From SAR116 cluster bacterium (GTDB lineage: Bacteria > Pseudomonadota > Alphaproteobacteria > Puniceispirillales > Marisalimonadaceae), in the NCBI GenBank assembly GCA_002691795.1, contig NZIY01000024.1, forward strand, positions 1 through 10,801: a DNA stretch of 10,801 nt, in the 5' to 3' direction. How positions within the stretch are numbered: the first letter of the stretch is position 1; each line of letters opens with the position of its first letter. The notes under the pieces are model-generated. The model made no database searches. It worked only from the letters and a program-made list of their open reading frames with translations, and had not been told where the DNA came from. Shown piece after piece: positions 1 through 7,671 of this stretch. The position numbers and the translations under genes are program-made.

Positions 1-2376
1 GTTTTTTAAATCTATAAAATTTTTATCAAAGCTTAAATTTGGTAATTGTCCTGGTTTAAAGGCTTCCAAAATAGATTTTTTATCTTTAGCACTTACTTGA
101 AGACCACTATTGGGGTTTACAGATATAAGTTTTATTCCTGGTGGTCTCCTAAACGGAATATCTGGAATATTTAAAAGTGCTTCTTTCATGAAATCTTTAA
201 ATATTGGCGCTGCTACAGAACTACCAGTTTCTCTTTTTCCCAATGTAAAAGGATTATCAAAACCTACAAAGACACCCACAGCTAGATCACTAGAAAAACC
301 TACAAACCAAGCATCTTGATTTGAATTAGTAGTTCCAGTTTTACCAGCCAATGTTTTATTTAATTTATTGATTAATCTACCAGTCCCCCTCGTTACCGCT
401 CCACGAAGCATAGACACCATTTGATAAGCTGAGCCTGGGTCAGTTATTTGATCTCTCTCATCAACTAAGATTGGAATTTTGTTTTGATTATTAAGATTGT
501 TTGATTCACAATTTTTACATTTTCTTAAGTCATTCTTAAGAATAGTCTTCCCTCTTCTATCTTGTACTCTATCAATAAAGAATGGTGAAATTTTTTTTCC
601 ACCATTGACAATCATTGCATAAGCAGTGGTTAACCGTAACAAAGTAGTTTCACCAGCACCAAGTGACATTGACAATAAATTAGGTAGATTATCGTAAATT
701 CCAAAGTTGTTACTATATTTTTTAATATTCTTCATACTTACAAGTAATGCCAATCTAGCTGTCATAAGATTTCTAGATTTTTCAATTCCCAATCTTACAG
801 GGCTAGGTCCATAAAACTTTTTAGTATAATTAGCTGGTTTCCATTTAGGTAAACCTATACCTTGATCGTATGACAATGGTGCATCTAAAATAATGTCAGT
901 AGGTTTAATTTTTTGGTCAAGTGCTGCTAAATATACAAAAGGCTTGAAAGCTGATCCAGGCTGTCTAAAAGCTTGAGTGGCTCGATTAAATTCACTTTTG
1001 CTAAACTGATATCCACCAGTCATAGCTAATACACGACCAGTATTTGGATCTATTACCACAATTGCACCATTAACTTTTGGAATTTGTGAAAGTATATAAT
1101 CTTGATTATCTTTTTTTATTAAGACTATATCCCCTAATTTTAAAAATTCTTTAAATGAACTAAATTTTTTATCATGACCAATTTGCTTATTATTATCTTT
1201 ATCAGTATAAATTATTTGTCTTCTTAACCATGATTTGTTTTGAAATTTAATTTCCATGATCTTACCCTGAGCATAAACCTTGATTTTATCTGAACTAATA
1301 TTTTTAATTACAGATACAAATCTATTTTTTGGAAGACCTAATTGAAGTTTATTTAAAACTGCATCTATTTCTTTTTTATTTGCATTTTTTATCTGAATAT
1401 TTGTAATTGGACCCCTCCAACCTTGTCTTTTATCTAACTTTTCTAATCCTCTAAATAATGCCTCGTCTGCAAATTTCTGAAGTTTTGGATTTAAAGTTGT
1501 TCTAATTGAAAGACCGCCTTTATACAAAGCATTATAACCATAATCTTTTAACATTTTTCTTCTAATTTCTTCAGAAAAGTATGGAGCTGATGTGTCATCT
1601 AAACCAGTTGATTTCTTTATAGTTATCTCTTTGCTTTGTAAATAATTTTTATTACTTACAGTAAGAAATCCATTCTTATACATTTGGTTTAAGACCCAAT
1701 TTCTTCTATTAAATACTTTGTTATAATTTGTTTTTGGATTATATGCACTTGGAGCTTTTGGTAAGGTTGCTAAAAATGCAGCTTCATCAATAGATAAATC
1801 ATCAAGACTTTTATCAAAATAGTTTAAAGCAGCGGCAGCTATACCATAAGAATTATTTCCTAAATAAATTTCATTAAGGTATAATTCTAAAATCTGGTTT
1901 TTTGTAAAAGCTCGCTCTATTCTTATTGCTAAAATTGCTTCTTTAATTTTACGTTCAAGAGAAACTTCAGAACTTAGTAAAAAGTTTTTTGCAACCTGTT
2001 GAGTTATGGTTGACGCCCCTACTAACCTTTTGCCTTTTCCATAGTTTTTAAAGTTTGTAATTAAAGCTCTTGAAATGGCTTGTAGGTCAACGCCAAAATG
2101 ATGGTAAAAATCTTTATCTTCAGCAGATAGAAAAGCAGAAATAATTTTTTTTGGTATTACATCTACAGGTACAAAAACTCTTCTTTCGATTGAGTATTCT
2201 TTTAGTAAAGCACCATTTCCAGCATGGACTCTACTTACAATAGATGGTTCATATTTTGAGAGTTGTCTGTAATCAGGCAAATCTCGTCCAAAATGCCATA
2301 AAACATAAAAAAACGATCCTAAAATTAGAATTGAACTAAAAAAAAGGAAAGTAAATATTAAAGTAAACAATTTCAT
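1..2376 (-). CDS. mrcA: Penicillin-binding protein 1A, bifunctional transglycosylase/transpeptidase (3' end beyond window)
   Basis: Class A PBP that polymerises lipid II into glycan strands and cross-links the peptides in the periplasm. Reading from 2376 toward 1 gives 792 codons with no stop, so the C-terminus lies past the left edge. One N-terminal membrane segment (about residues 3-26) anchors it. The GT51 transglycosylase domain follows, with EDKDFYHH (catalytic Glu86), GASTITQQ (about 120-127) and ELYLNEIYLG (164-173, Glu169). An OB-like insert lies around residues 330-440. The transpeptidase domain has SAFK (Ser475, Lys478), SRN (534-536) and KTG (679-681), all intact. The start is ATG at 2376, because an in-frame TAA lies four codons upstream. 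No Shine-Dalgarno is visible, but a TATAAT lies 8 bases upstream (see promoter entry). It is 48 bases downstream of the amidase gene on the same strand. In alphaproteobacteria prfB often follows, outside this window. Confidence 0.96.
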   Translation of the reverse strand, partial: MKLFTLIFTFLFFSSILILGSFFYVLWHFGRDLPDYRQLSKYEPSIVSRVHAGNGALLKEYSIERRVFVPVDVIPKKIISAFLSAEDKDFYHHFGVDLQAISRALITNFKNYGKGKRLVGASTITQQVAKNFLLSSEVSLERKIKEAILAIRIERAFTKNQILELYLNEIYLGNNSYGIAAAALNYFDKSLDDLSIDEAAFLATLPKAPSAYNPKTNYNKVFNRRNWVLNQMYKNGFLTVSNKNYLQSKEITIKKSTGLDDTSAPYFSEEIRRKMLKDYGYNALYKGGLSIRTTLNPKLQKFADEALFRGLEKLDKRQGWRGPITNIQIKNANKKEIDAVLNKLQLGLPKNRFVSVIKNISSDKIKVYAQGKIMEIKFQNKSWLRRQIIYTDKDNNKQIGHDKKFSSFKEFLKLGDIVLIKKDNQDYILSQIPKVNGAIVVIDPNTGRVLAMTGGYQFSKSEFNRATQAFRQPGSAFKPFVYLAALDQKIKPTDIILDAPLSYDQGIGLPKWKPANYTKKFYGPSPVRLGIEKSRNLMTARLALLVSMKNIKKYSNNFGIYDNLPNLLSMSLGAGETTLLRLTTAYAMIVNGGKKISPFFIDRVQDRRGKTILKNDLRKCKNCESNNLNNQNKIPILVDERDQITDPGSAYQMVSMLRGAVTRGTGRLINKLNKTLAGKTGTTNSNQDAWFVGFSSDLAVGVFVGFDNPFTLGKRETGSSVAAPIFKDFMKEALLNIPDIPFRRPPGIKLISVNPNSGLQVSAKDKKSILEAFKPGQLPNLSFDKNFIDLKN

Positions 2377-2384
2377 ATATAAGA

Positions 2385-2390
2385 ATTATA
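2385..2390 (-). promoter_or_regulatory. Candidate -10 box for a leaderless mrcA transcript
   Basis: The minus strand reads TATAAT, a perfect sigma-70 -10 hexamer, ending 8 bases before the mrcA ATG. Normal spacing would place transcription start at or within a base or two of the ATG, giving a leaderless mRNA. This agrees with the lack of a Shine-Dalgarno. No good -35 match is seen at 16-18 bases. In such AT-rich DNA the hexamer could be chance, so this is an inference. Confidence 0.45.
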
Positions 2391-2418
2391 GACACAAAAT
2401 TAGACAACAATTAGACAC
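2389..2418. repeat. Three TAGACA direct repeats in the amiC-mrcA gap
   Basis: On the plus strand TAGACA begins at 2389, 2401 and 2412, a spacing of 12 and 11 bases, about one helical turn. The outer two copies extend to TAGACAC. They occupy most of the 48-base gap and the first overlaps the proposed mrcA -10 box. Phased direct repeats here could be an operator, but I recognise no regulator that binds this sequence. Confidence 0.4.
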
Positions 2419-2424
2419 TATAAA

Positions 2425-3303
2425 CTAACTCTTCTGATTTAAATAACTTACAATAGAGAGAGATAAAATTGTAGAAAGTTTTTTTAAATATATTGTTCTA
2501 TTTAACAATTTTTCTTCACTTTTGTTAGTTAAAAAACCTAATTCAATTAAAATGGACGGGGTCGTTAATGACTTTAATACAACAAATCCTGCATTTCTAT
2601 GGCCTCTGTTTTTAACTGGGAATTTTTTAAAATTTGTTATAACAAAATTAGCGAGCTTAGAGCTTTCATTCATAGTTTCTCTTTGAAAAATTTTTATTAA
2701 ATTATCTTTTATTAATGGGTCAGAATGTTGAATTTTTAATCCACCAATTAAATCTGATTTGTTTTCTCTTTGAGCAAGTTTTTTTGCTTCTTTGTCTGAT
2801 GCCCTGTCAGAAAGACTAAATATTGAAAAACCTCTTGCATTTAAATTTTTTGATGCATCAGCATGAATAGAAATAAATAAATCCGCTTTATTTTTTTCTG
2901 CAAATTTAACTCTTTGATTTAGGTAGAGATATCTGTCATTTGCTCTTGTGAGCTTAACTAAAAGGTTTATTGATGATAAATCAGATTTCAAAATTTTTGC
3001 GAATTTGAGATTGATATCTTTTTCTAATGTTCCATTAAACCCAATAGCTCCAGGGTCTTTTCCACCATGACCAGGGTCAATTATAATTGTGTATTTTTTA
3101 TTTAATTTATTTTTTTCTTTTTTTAATTTATTTACCAAATTATCAAATTTATAAAATGTTAAATTATTTTTGTTATCTAAATCACTAGTTCTTGGAGTAA
3201 ATTCTTTTTCATTGTATGAGCATGAACTAAAGAACAATAATAAAATGATAATAAATTTTTTTAATATGAATTTATGTGTTTTATTAAACTGAAGTAATTT
3301 CAT
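2425..3303 (-). CDS. amiC: N-acetylmuramoyl-L-alanine amidase (Amidase_3), predicted lipoprotein
   Basis: Zinc amidase that cuts the bond between MurNAc and the L-Ala of the stem peptide, acting in cell separation and wall turnover. With the ATG at 3303 the protein has 292 residues. It begins with a basic n-region, a hydrophobic stretch (about 17-25) and a lipobox-like FSSC ending at Cys28, which suggests membrane anchoring by lipidation. A lysine-rich linker follows. The Amidase_3 domain starts near residue 72, with DPGHGG (His79), TLEKD (Glu94) and SIHAD (His147) as zinc ligands and IELGF (Glu254) as catalytic glutamate. No AMIN domain or Tat motif is present, unlike E. coli AmiC, so the symbol means family only. 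A TTG-initiated extension to 3408 is possible, but the 3303 ATG is the first ATG and gives a proper lipoprotein signal. It is followed 48 bases later by mrcA. Confidence 0.93.
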   Translation of the reverse strand: MKLLQFNKTHKFILKKFIIILLLFFSSCSYNEKEFTPRTSDLDNKNNLTFYKFDNLVNKLKKEKNKLNKKYTIIIDPGHGGKDPGAIGFNGTLEKDINLKFAKILKSDLSSINLLVKLTRANDRYLYLNQRVKFAEKNKADLFISIHADASKNLNARGFSIFSLSDRASDKEAKKLAQRENKSDLIGGLKIQHSDPLIKDNLIKIFQRETMNESSKLANFVITNFKKFPVKNRGHRNAGFVVLKSLTTPSILIELGFLTNKSEEKLLNRTIYLKKLSTILSLSIVSYLNQKS

Positions 3304-3563
3304 ATTTACTAATAATAAGAATAAGTTACTTGATAAGAAAAATTTAATAATATACTGTAAAAAGACTGAATTACAGAAATTTATAAAAAAAATAGACAGA
3401 TAGAACAATAGTTAACTTAATTTATATATTTTAAACGAAATGAAATTTCAAATAGATACGATCACATTTAGTGAAATAAAATACAAACAAAAATACACAA
3501 AGTTTTTGGTGAATTTTTCTTCTTCAACTAAATCTAGCTGTCATTCCTTTTACGGAGATACAA
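3304..3563. other. Divergent intergenic region between amiC and rne
   Basis: These 260 bases hold no supported gene and must carry the promoters of both divergent transcription units. Seen here are a tentative amiC -10 near 3312-3317 (minus strand), a 10-base perfect palindrome TGAAATTTCA at 3441-3450 with a further GTGAAAT at 3471-3477, and a pyrimidine-rich stretch at 3515-3525. The last 30 bases can fold around the rne start codon. No plus-strand -35/-10 pair stands out. TAAAAT at 3477-3482 is a possible -10 for rne without a matching -35. Confidence 0.6.
3312..3317 (-). promoter_or_regulatory. Candidate -10 box for amiC
   Basis: The minus strand reads TATTAT ending 8 bases before the amiC ATG, the same distance as the TATAAT before mrcA. 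No Shine-Dalgarno is visible. This would again produce a leaderless or nearly leaderless message. No convincing -35 is present, and other TATATT-like hexamers lie further upstream (about 3340-3360), so the site is tentative. Confidence 0.3.
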
Positions 3564-3569
3564 ATGACA
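3539..3569 (+). promoter_or_regulatory. rne ribosome binding site and possible start-codon hairpin
   Basis: A clear Shine-Dalgarno GGAG at 3554-3557 sits 6 bases before the rne ATG and fixes that start. TGTCATT at 3539-3545 is perfectly complementary to AATGACA at 3563-3569, so a 7-bp stem would enclose the start codon. CC at 3546-3547 can also pair with GG of the Shine-Dalgarno. Such a fold would hide the initiation region. E. coli RNase E controls its own synthesis through its leader, but whether this leader does so is inference. Confidence 0.4.
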
Positions 3570-5603
3570 AAGAGAATTTTAATTGATGCAAGAAACGAAC
3601 AAGAAACAAGAATTGCTTCCATTGAAAATGAAATCATAGAAGATTTTGAATATGAGCTTATTGGGAAAAAACAATTAAGAGGGAATGTTTACTTAGCTAG
3701 AGTTAGCAGAGTAGAACCAAGCCTTCAGGCAGCTTTTGTAGAGTACGGTGGAAACAGACAAGGTTTCTTAGCATTTAGCGAAATACACCCAGATTATTAT
3801 CGAATACCAGTTGAGGATAGAGCTAAATTATTAGAAAAAGTATCTAAAGATGAAAATGATGATGATGAATTACAAGTTAACAACAATAGTGAAACTATTG
3901 ACGATGAAATTGAGGAAAGTAGAGACTTAAAAAAGGTTAAAAATAAACTTTATAAAAACTATAAAATTCAAGAGGTTATATCAAAAGGACAAATAATTTT
4001 AGTTCAAATAGTTAAAGAAGAAAGAGGTACCAAAGGTGCCGCTTTAACCTCTTATTTATCTTTAGCTGGTAGATATTGTGTCTTAATGCCTAACACTCCA
4101 AAGGGAGGAGGTATAAGCAGAAAAATTTCAAACAGTACTGATCGTCAAAGATTAAAAAAAGTATTGGAAGGGATTGATCTAGATTCTGGGATGGCATTAA
4201 TTATTCGAACTGCGGGAAGTAAAAGAACAAAAGTTGAAATTAAAAGAGATTTTCAAAATCTTATTTCAATGTGGAATGATATAAAAGATAAAACAGTTCA
4301 ATCTAAAGCTCCAAATTTGATTCATGACGAAGGTTCTATTATTAAGAGGGCTGTTCGTGATATGTATAATAGTGATGTAGAAGAAATTCTAGTTCAAGGA
4401 GAAACTGCTTTTAAAACTTGTAAAAATTACATGAAATCTTTAATGCCAAGTCATACCAAAAAAATTCAAGAATATACTGATAGTAATGTACTTCTTTTTC
4501 AAAAATTTGGAATTGATTCTCAACTTTCAGATATTTTTAAACCAATAGTTAATTTAAAATCTGGAGGTTATCTTGTTATAAACCATACAGAGGCACTTGT
4601 TGCAGTTGATGTTAATTCAGGAAAAGCGACTAAAGAAAGATCTATTGAAAAAACTGCTTTTCAAACGAATTTAGAAGCAGCTCAAGAATTTGCAAGACAA
4701 GCAAAATTAAGAGATTTATCTGGTTTAGTTGTAATCGATTTCATTGATATGGAAGATTATAAAAATCGAAACATTATAGAACGAAAGTTAAAAGAGGCTT
4801 TCAAAAAAGATAGAGCAAGAATCCAAATAGGTGAAATTAGTTCGTTTGGTCTTCTAGAATTATCTAGACAGAGACTAAGGCTCTCTGTATCAGAAACTAC
4901 TACAGACGTATGTAATTTTTGTGGGGGTGTAGGAAGAATCCAATCTTTCGAGGTTAACTCTATGCAAATATTAAGAGAGGCAGAGGAAAAATTAATTAAT
5001 AATCCACAAAGTGAAATTACTATATCTATTACATCTAATCTTGCCACATATATTTTAAACAGTAAAAAACAAAATGTTACAGACATAGAGAATAGACATA
5101 AAGTTAAAATCATATTTAATATAGATAATAATTTGGCTATATCAGAATATGATATTAACGATAATGAAAACAAAAAAGTTGAAGAATTTAAATTTGAAAA
5201 TCAACAAAAAGATAAACTATCTAGACGAAAAAGAAATCAGAAGAAAACCCGCGAAAAGGATGATACAAATGCTAGTAATTTAATTTCTTCTAAACAAAAT
5301 GATGAAGATGTTATAACCCCTAAAAAAACAAATAAAGGAAAGAAAAAGGCTTCAGTCTCAAAAAATAATAAAGTCCAATCATTGAATCAAATACATGAAG
5401 AAGATAAAATTACAGAAAAAACTTCAGTAGACGATATTTCAACAGAGATTAAAGAATTAGATAATGAAAAAAATGTAAAAAAGAAAGCCATAAGAAAAAA
5501 AAGTATAAGAAAAATTCAATCTTCAGCAAAAATTGACGTTGTTGATTTAGATGCCCAAAAAAATAGTTCTAAACCAAAAAAAACAGGTTGGTGGAATAAT
5601 TAG
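3564..5603 (+). CDS. rne: Ribonuclease E with C-terminal GWW motif
   Basis: Endoribonuclease that starts mRNA decay and processes rRNA and tRNA precursors, and acts as the degradosome scaffold. The protein has 679 residues. An S1 domain (about 35-165) is interrupted by an acidic insert (about 94-120), which I believe is usual in alphaproteobacteria. The 5'-sensor segment contains IIRTAG (Arg215, Thr216). The DNase I-like catalytic part has AVDVNSGKATK (Asp349) and VVIDFIDM (Asp392). The Zn-link is CNFC (Cys450, Cys453). After about residue 540 comes a lysine-rich, low-complexity tail ending in TGWWNN. In Caulobacter the terminal GWW region binds polynucleotide phosphorylase, so a PNPase contact is likely here. 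The start follows from the GGAG 6 bases upstream. The last 53 bases overlap the next gene in another frame. Confidence 0.97.
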   Translation: MTKRILIDARNEQETRIASIENEIIEDFEYELIGKKQLRGNVYLARVSRVEPSLQAAFVEYGGNRQGFLAFSEIHPDYYRIPVEDRAKLLEKVSKDENDDDELQVNNNSETIDDEIEESRDLKKVKNKLYKNYKIQEVISKGQIILVQIVKEERGTKGAALTSYLSLAGRYCVLMPNTPKGGGISRKISNSTDRQRLKKVLEGIDLDSGMALIIRTAGSKRTKVEIKRDFQNLISMWNDIKDKTVQSKAPNLIHDEGSIIKRAVRDMYNSDVEEILVQGETAFKTCKNYMKSLMPSHTKKIQEYTDSNVLLFQKFGIDSQLSDIFKPIVNLKSGGYLVINHTEALVAVDVNSGKATKERSIEKTAFQTNLEAAQEFARQAKLRDLSGLVVIDFIDMEDYKNRNIIERKLKEAFKKDRARIQIGEISSFGLLELSRQRLRLSVSETTTDVCNFCGGVGRIQSFEVNSMQILREAEEKLINNPQSEITISITSNLATYILNSKKQNVTDIENRHKVKIIFNIDNNLAISEYDINDNENKKVEEFKFENQQKDKLSRRKRNQKKTREKDDTNASNLISSKQNDEDVITPKKTNKGKKKASVSKNNKVQSLNQIHEEDKITEKTSVDDISTEIKELDNEKNVKKKAIRKKSIRKIQSSAKIDVVDLDAQKNSSKPKKTGWWNN

Positions 5604-6945
5604 ATATACTTCTTTAAAATTATTTTTTTTAACATTCATCTCTTGTTATTTCATTGTATTTCCTGTCAAAGCTAAAAATAACAATAATGTATCAATAATA
5701 AGAGATGCTGAAATTGAATTTTTTTTAGAACAAATAATTAATAATTTTACTAATAGTGAACAAACTAAAAACTTATCAATAAAACCAATTATTGTTTTTA
5801 ATGAATCTATTAATGCTTTTGTAACTGGAAATAACAAGATATATATTCATTCTGGTTTATTAGAAAATTTAGATTCTTTTGAAGAATTAGAAGGTATAAT
5901 AGCTCACGAGCTTGGCCATTTAGTACTTGGTCATGTTGAAAGCAGAAAAATAATGCACGATTTCAATTCAAAAATCACAAATGCTGGAATATTTGCACTT
6001 ATAGGATTATCGTTAAGTGGAATGAATAATAATATAGAAGGTGCAATAATTGCAGGTAATGATTTTTATTATAAAAATCAATTTAGATACAATAGAACTC
6101 AGGAATTAGAAGCAGATATTTTTTCAATAAAAGCATTAAATAGATTAAAAAAAAGTTCACTTGGTTTAAATGATTTTTTTAAAAAAATTAAACGCCGTAA
6201 TCAGCTTTTTTTAAACAAAAACAACTATTATAATTCTCATCCAAACCCAGAAAATAGACTTGATATAATTAATAGCTTGTCACGGGTTAAAAAAACAAAT
6301 CTAACTAAAGTTATTTCATATAAAAATATTGAATTAGATTTACAAAAATTGAAAATAAAATTGTTAGCTTATACAAAAAACAAAAATCAGTTAAATTTGA
6401 TTAAAAAAAATCTAAAAAAAAATGATCCCTTTTTTTCAGCAATTAATTTCTATTGCAAAAATGATCTCGAAAAATCTATTAAATATACAAAAGTTTACCA
6501 ACAACAAAATACTCGTAACCCTTTTGCATATGAAATGTTGGGTAGTTTAAATTTTTTAAATGGAAATTATATCGAAGCAGTTAAAAATTTTACCGAAAGT
6601 TTAAAAAAAAATGATGAACTTAAAATTGTTCCTTCACCAATCCTAAAATTTTCAATAGCTAATGCATTGATAAAAATAGATAATAAAGACTCATTGAGAA
6701 AAGCATTAACCATTTTGGAACAACTTATACCAATTAAAAATAAATCCATTAGGTTGTGGAGATTAATTGGAGTCACGTCCCATAAACTTAAAATGAAATC
6801 TATAAGTATGGTTGCACAAGCTGAAGAAAAGATATTAAAAAAACAATACAAAAAAGCAAAAAAAATTGCATCAAAGGCTTTACAAGATAATAATATAAAA
6901 TCTTTGTATAAAATAAGAGCTTTAGATATTATAAACTTAAATTAA
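5551..6945 (+). CDS. Periplasmic M48 zinc metalloprotease with C-terminal TPR repeats (BepA-like)
   Basis: Secreted protease of the BepA/YfgC type, which in E. coli degrades or helps assemble outer-membrane proteins such as LptD. With the ATG at 5551 it has 464 residues. It has a long basic n-region (1-23), a hydrophobic core (about 24-37) and a likely signal-peptidase cut after VKA (41). The M48 domain contains HELGH (His119, Glu120, His123), then ELEAD (Glu185 as third zinc ligand, Asp189). HPNPENR (His230) matches the histidine that acts as a regulatory fourth ligand in BepA. Residues from about 290 look like TPR helices. It is close to the 487 residues of E. coli BepA. The start lies inside rne, overlaps it by 53 bases and lacks a Shine-Dalgarno, so translation may depend on rne. 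No ATG, GTG or TTG lies between 5551 and the signal core. An ATT at 5599 is a remote alternative. dsbA follows after 9 bases. Confidence 0.9.
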   Translation: MPKKIVLNQKKQVGGIIRYTSLKLFFLTFISCYFIVFPVKAKNNNNVSIIRDAEIEFFLEQIINNFTNSEQTKNLSIKPIIVFNESINAFVTGNNKIYIHSGLLENLDSFEELEGIIAHELGHLVLGHVESRKIMHDFNSKITNAGIFALIGLSLSGMNNNIEGAIIAGNDFYYKNQFRYNRTQELEADIFSIKALNRLKKSSLGLNDFFKKIKRRNQLFLNKNNYYNSHPNPENRLDIINSLSRVKKTNLTKVISYKNIELDLQKLKIKLLAYTKNKNQLNLIKKNLKKNDPFFSAINFYCKNDLEKSIKYTKVYQQQNTRNPFAYEMLGSLNFLNGNYIEAVKNFTESLKKNDELKIVPSPILKFSIANALIKIDNKDSLRKALTILEQLIPIKNKSIRLWRLIGVTSHKLKMKSISMVAQAEEKILKKQYKKAKKIASKALQDNNIKSLYKIRALDIINLN

Positions 6946-6954
6946 AGGCTTACT

Positions 6955-7659
6955 ATGAATATCAGATTTTATATATTTTTTTCATTTTTTCTCTCAATAA
7001 CTGTATTTAATTATTCTTTTGCTCACGAACTAAATGAAAAAAAAATTAATTCACTTATAAAAAAATACATTGTTGATAATCCAAAACTTATAGAAGATAC
7101 TTTAAAGAAATTAAATCAAGATAGATCTGTTAAAAATTTTAAATCTGCTCTTAATGATCTAAAAGAAATACCTAACCCAAAGTTAATAAACAAAAAAGCA
7201 AATATAACTATATATGAATTTTTTGATTATAATTGTGGTTATTGCAAATCAGTTATGAATAGTGTGTTTAATCTTCATAAAAAAGATAAAAAAATTAACA
7301 TAGTTTTCGTTGAATACCCAATTCTTTCAAAAAGTTCTCTAACGGCAGCCATATCAAGCTTAGCTGCACAAAATCAAGCTAAGTATTTTGAATTTCATGC
7401 TAAACTTATGTCTCATACTGGTAAAATTGATGATGAATTAATTTTTTCAATTGCAAAAGAATTAAAAATTGATATTGAACAGTTAAAAAAAGATTATTCA
7501 AATCAAAAATTAATGATAATTATTAATAAAAATAGAGAAATAGCCAGTAGACTAAATATAAGAGGAACACCAGCTTTCATTATTGGTAATACAATATACC
7601 CTGGCGCAATGAGTGAAAAAGATATAGAAAAAGCAATAGAAATAGAAAGAAAAAAATAA
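6955..7659 (+). CDS. Secreted DsbA-family (Com1/ScsC-like) thiol:disulfide oxidoreductase
   Basis: Periplasmic thioredoxin-fold protein that forms or rearranges disulfide bonds. It has 234 residues with a signal peptide (hydrophobic 5-20, likely cut after SFA at 23). A short helical region (about 28-70) resembles the N-terminal domain of ScsC-like DsbA proteins, which can mediate oligomerisation. The active site CGYC lies at Cys94-Cys97, following the FDYNCGYC pattern of this subfamily. The cis-proline loop is GTPAF (Thr205, Pro206). The helical insert between them is present and nothing is truncated. The ATG at 6955 is preceded by AAAGG with 6-base spacing, overlapping the stop codon of the M48 gene, so the two are probably cotranscribed. 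No DsbB partner is in the window. Whether it works as an oxidase or isomerase cannot be told from sequence. Confidence 0.93.
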   Translation: MNIRFYIFFSFFLSITVFNYSFAHELNEKKINSLIKKYIVDNPKLIEDTLKKLNQDRSVKNFKSALNDLKEIPNPKLINKKANITIYEFFDYNCGYCKSVMNSVFNLHKKDKKINIVFVEYPILSKSSLTAAISSLAAQNQAKYFEFHAKLMSHTGKIDDELIFSIAKELKIDIEQLKKDYSNQKLMIIINKNREIASRLNIRGTPAFIIGNTIYPGAMSEKDIEKAIEIERKK

Positions 7660-7671
7660 ATTAAATTTTTT

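Noticed and set aside
110..319. 69-codon plus-strand open frame at the left end
   Set aside because: It is antisense to the transpeptidase KTG region of mrcA, which is clearly coding on the minus strand.
3304..3408. TTG-initiated 35-residue N-terminal extension of the amidase
   Set aside because: It would place a second hydrophobic segment ahead of a complete lipoprotein signal. The ATG at 3303 gives the sensible protein.
3412..3434. TTAA motifs resembling a CtrA box (TTAA-N7-TTAA) in the amiC-rne gap
   Set aside because: The spacings between TTAA copies are not 7 bases, and TTAA is frequent by chance at this A+T content.
3441..3450. 10-base palindrome TGAAATTTCA as an operator
   Set aside because: A palindrome of this size is expected by chance about once in several hundred bases of such AT-rich DNA. 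Nothing else supports a binding site.
3843..3923. Acidic insert in the RNase E S1 domain as a novel domain
   Set aside because: To my knowledge a variable charged insert at this place is usual in alphaproteobacterial RNase E.
4757..5173. 138-codon open frame antisense to rne
   Set aside because: It lies opposite the catalytic and Zn-link region of rne, matches no family I recognise and has no ribosome binding site. It is best explained as a shadow of a conserved coding sequence.
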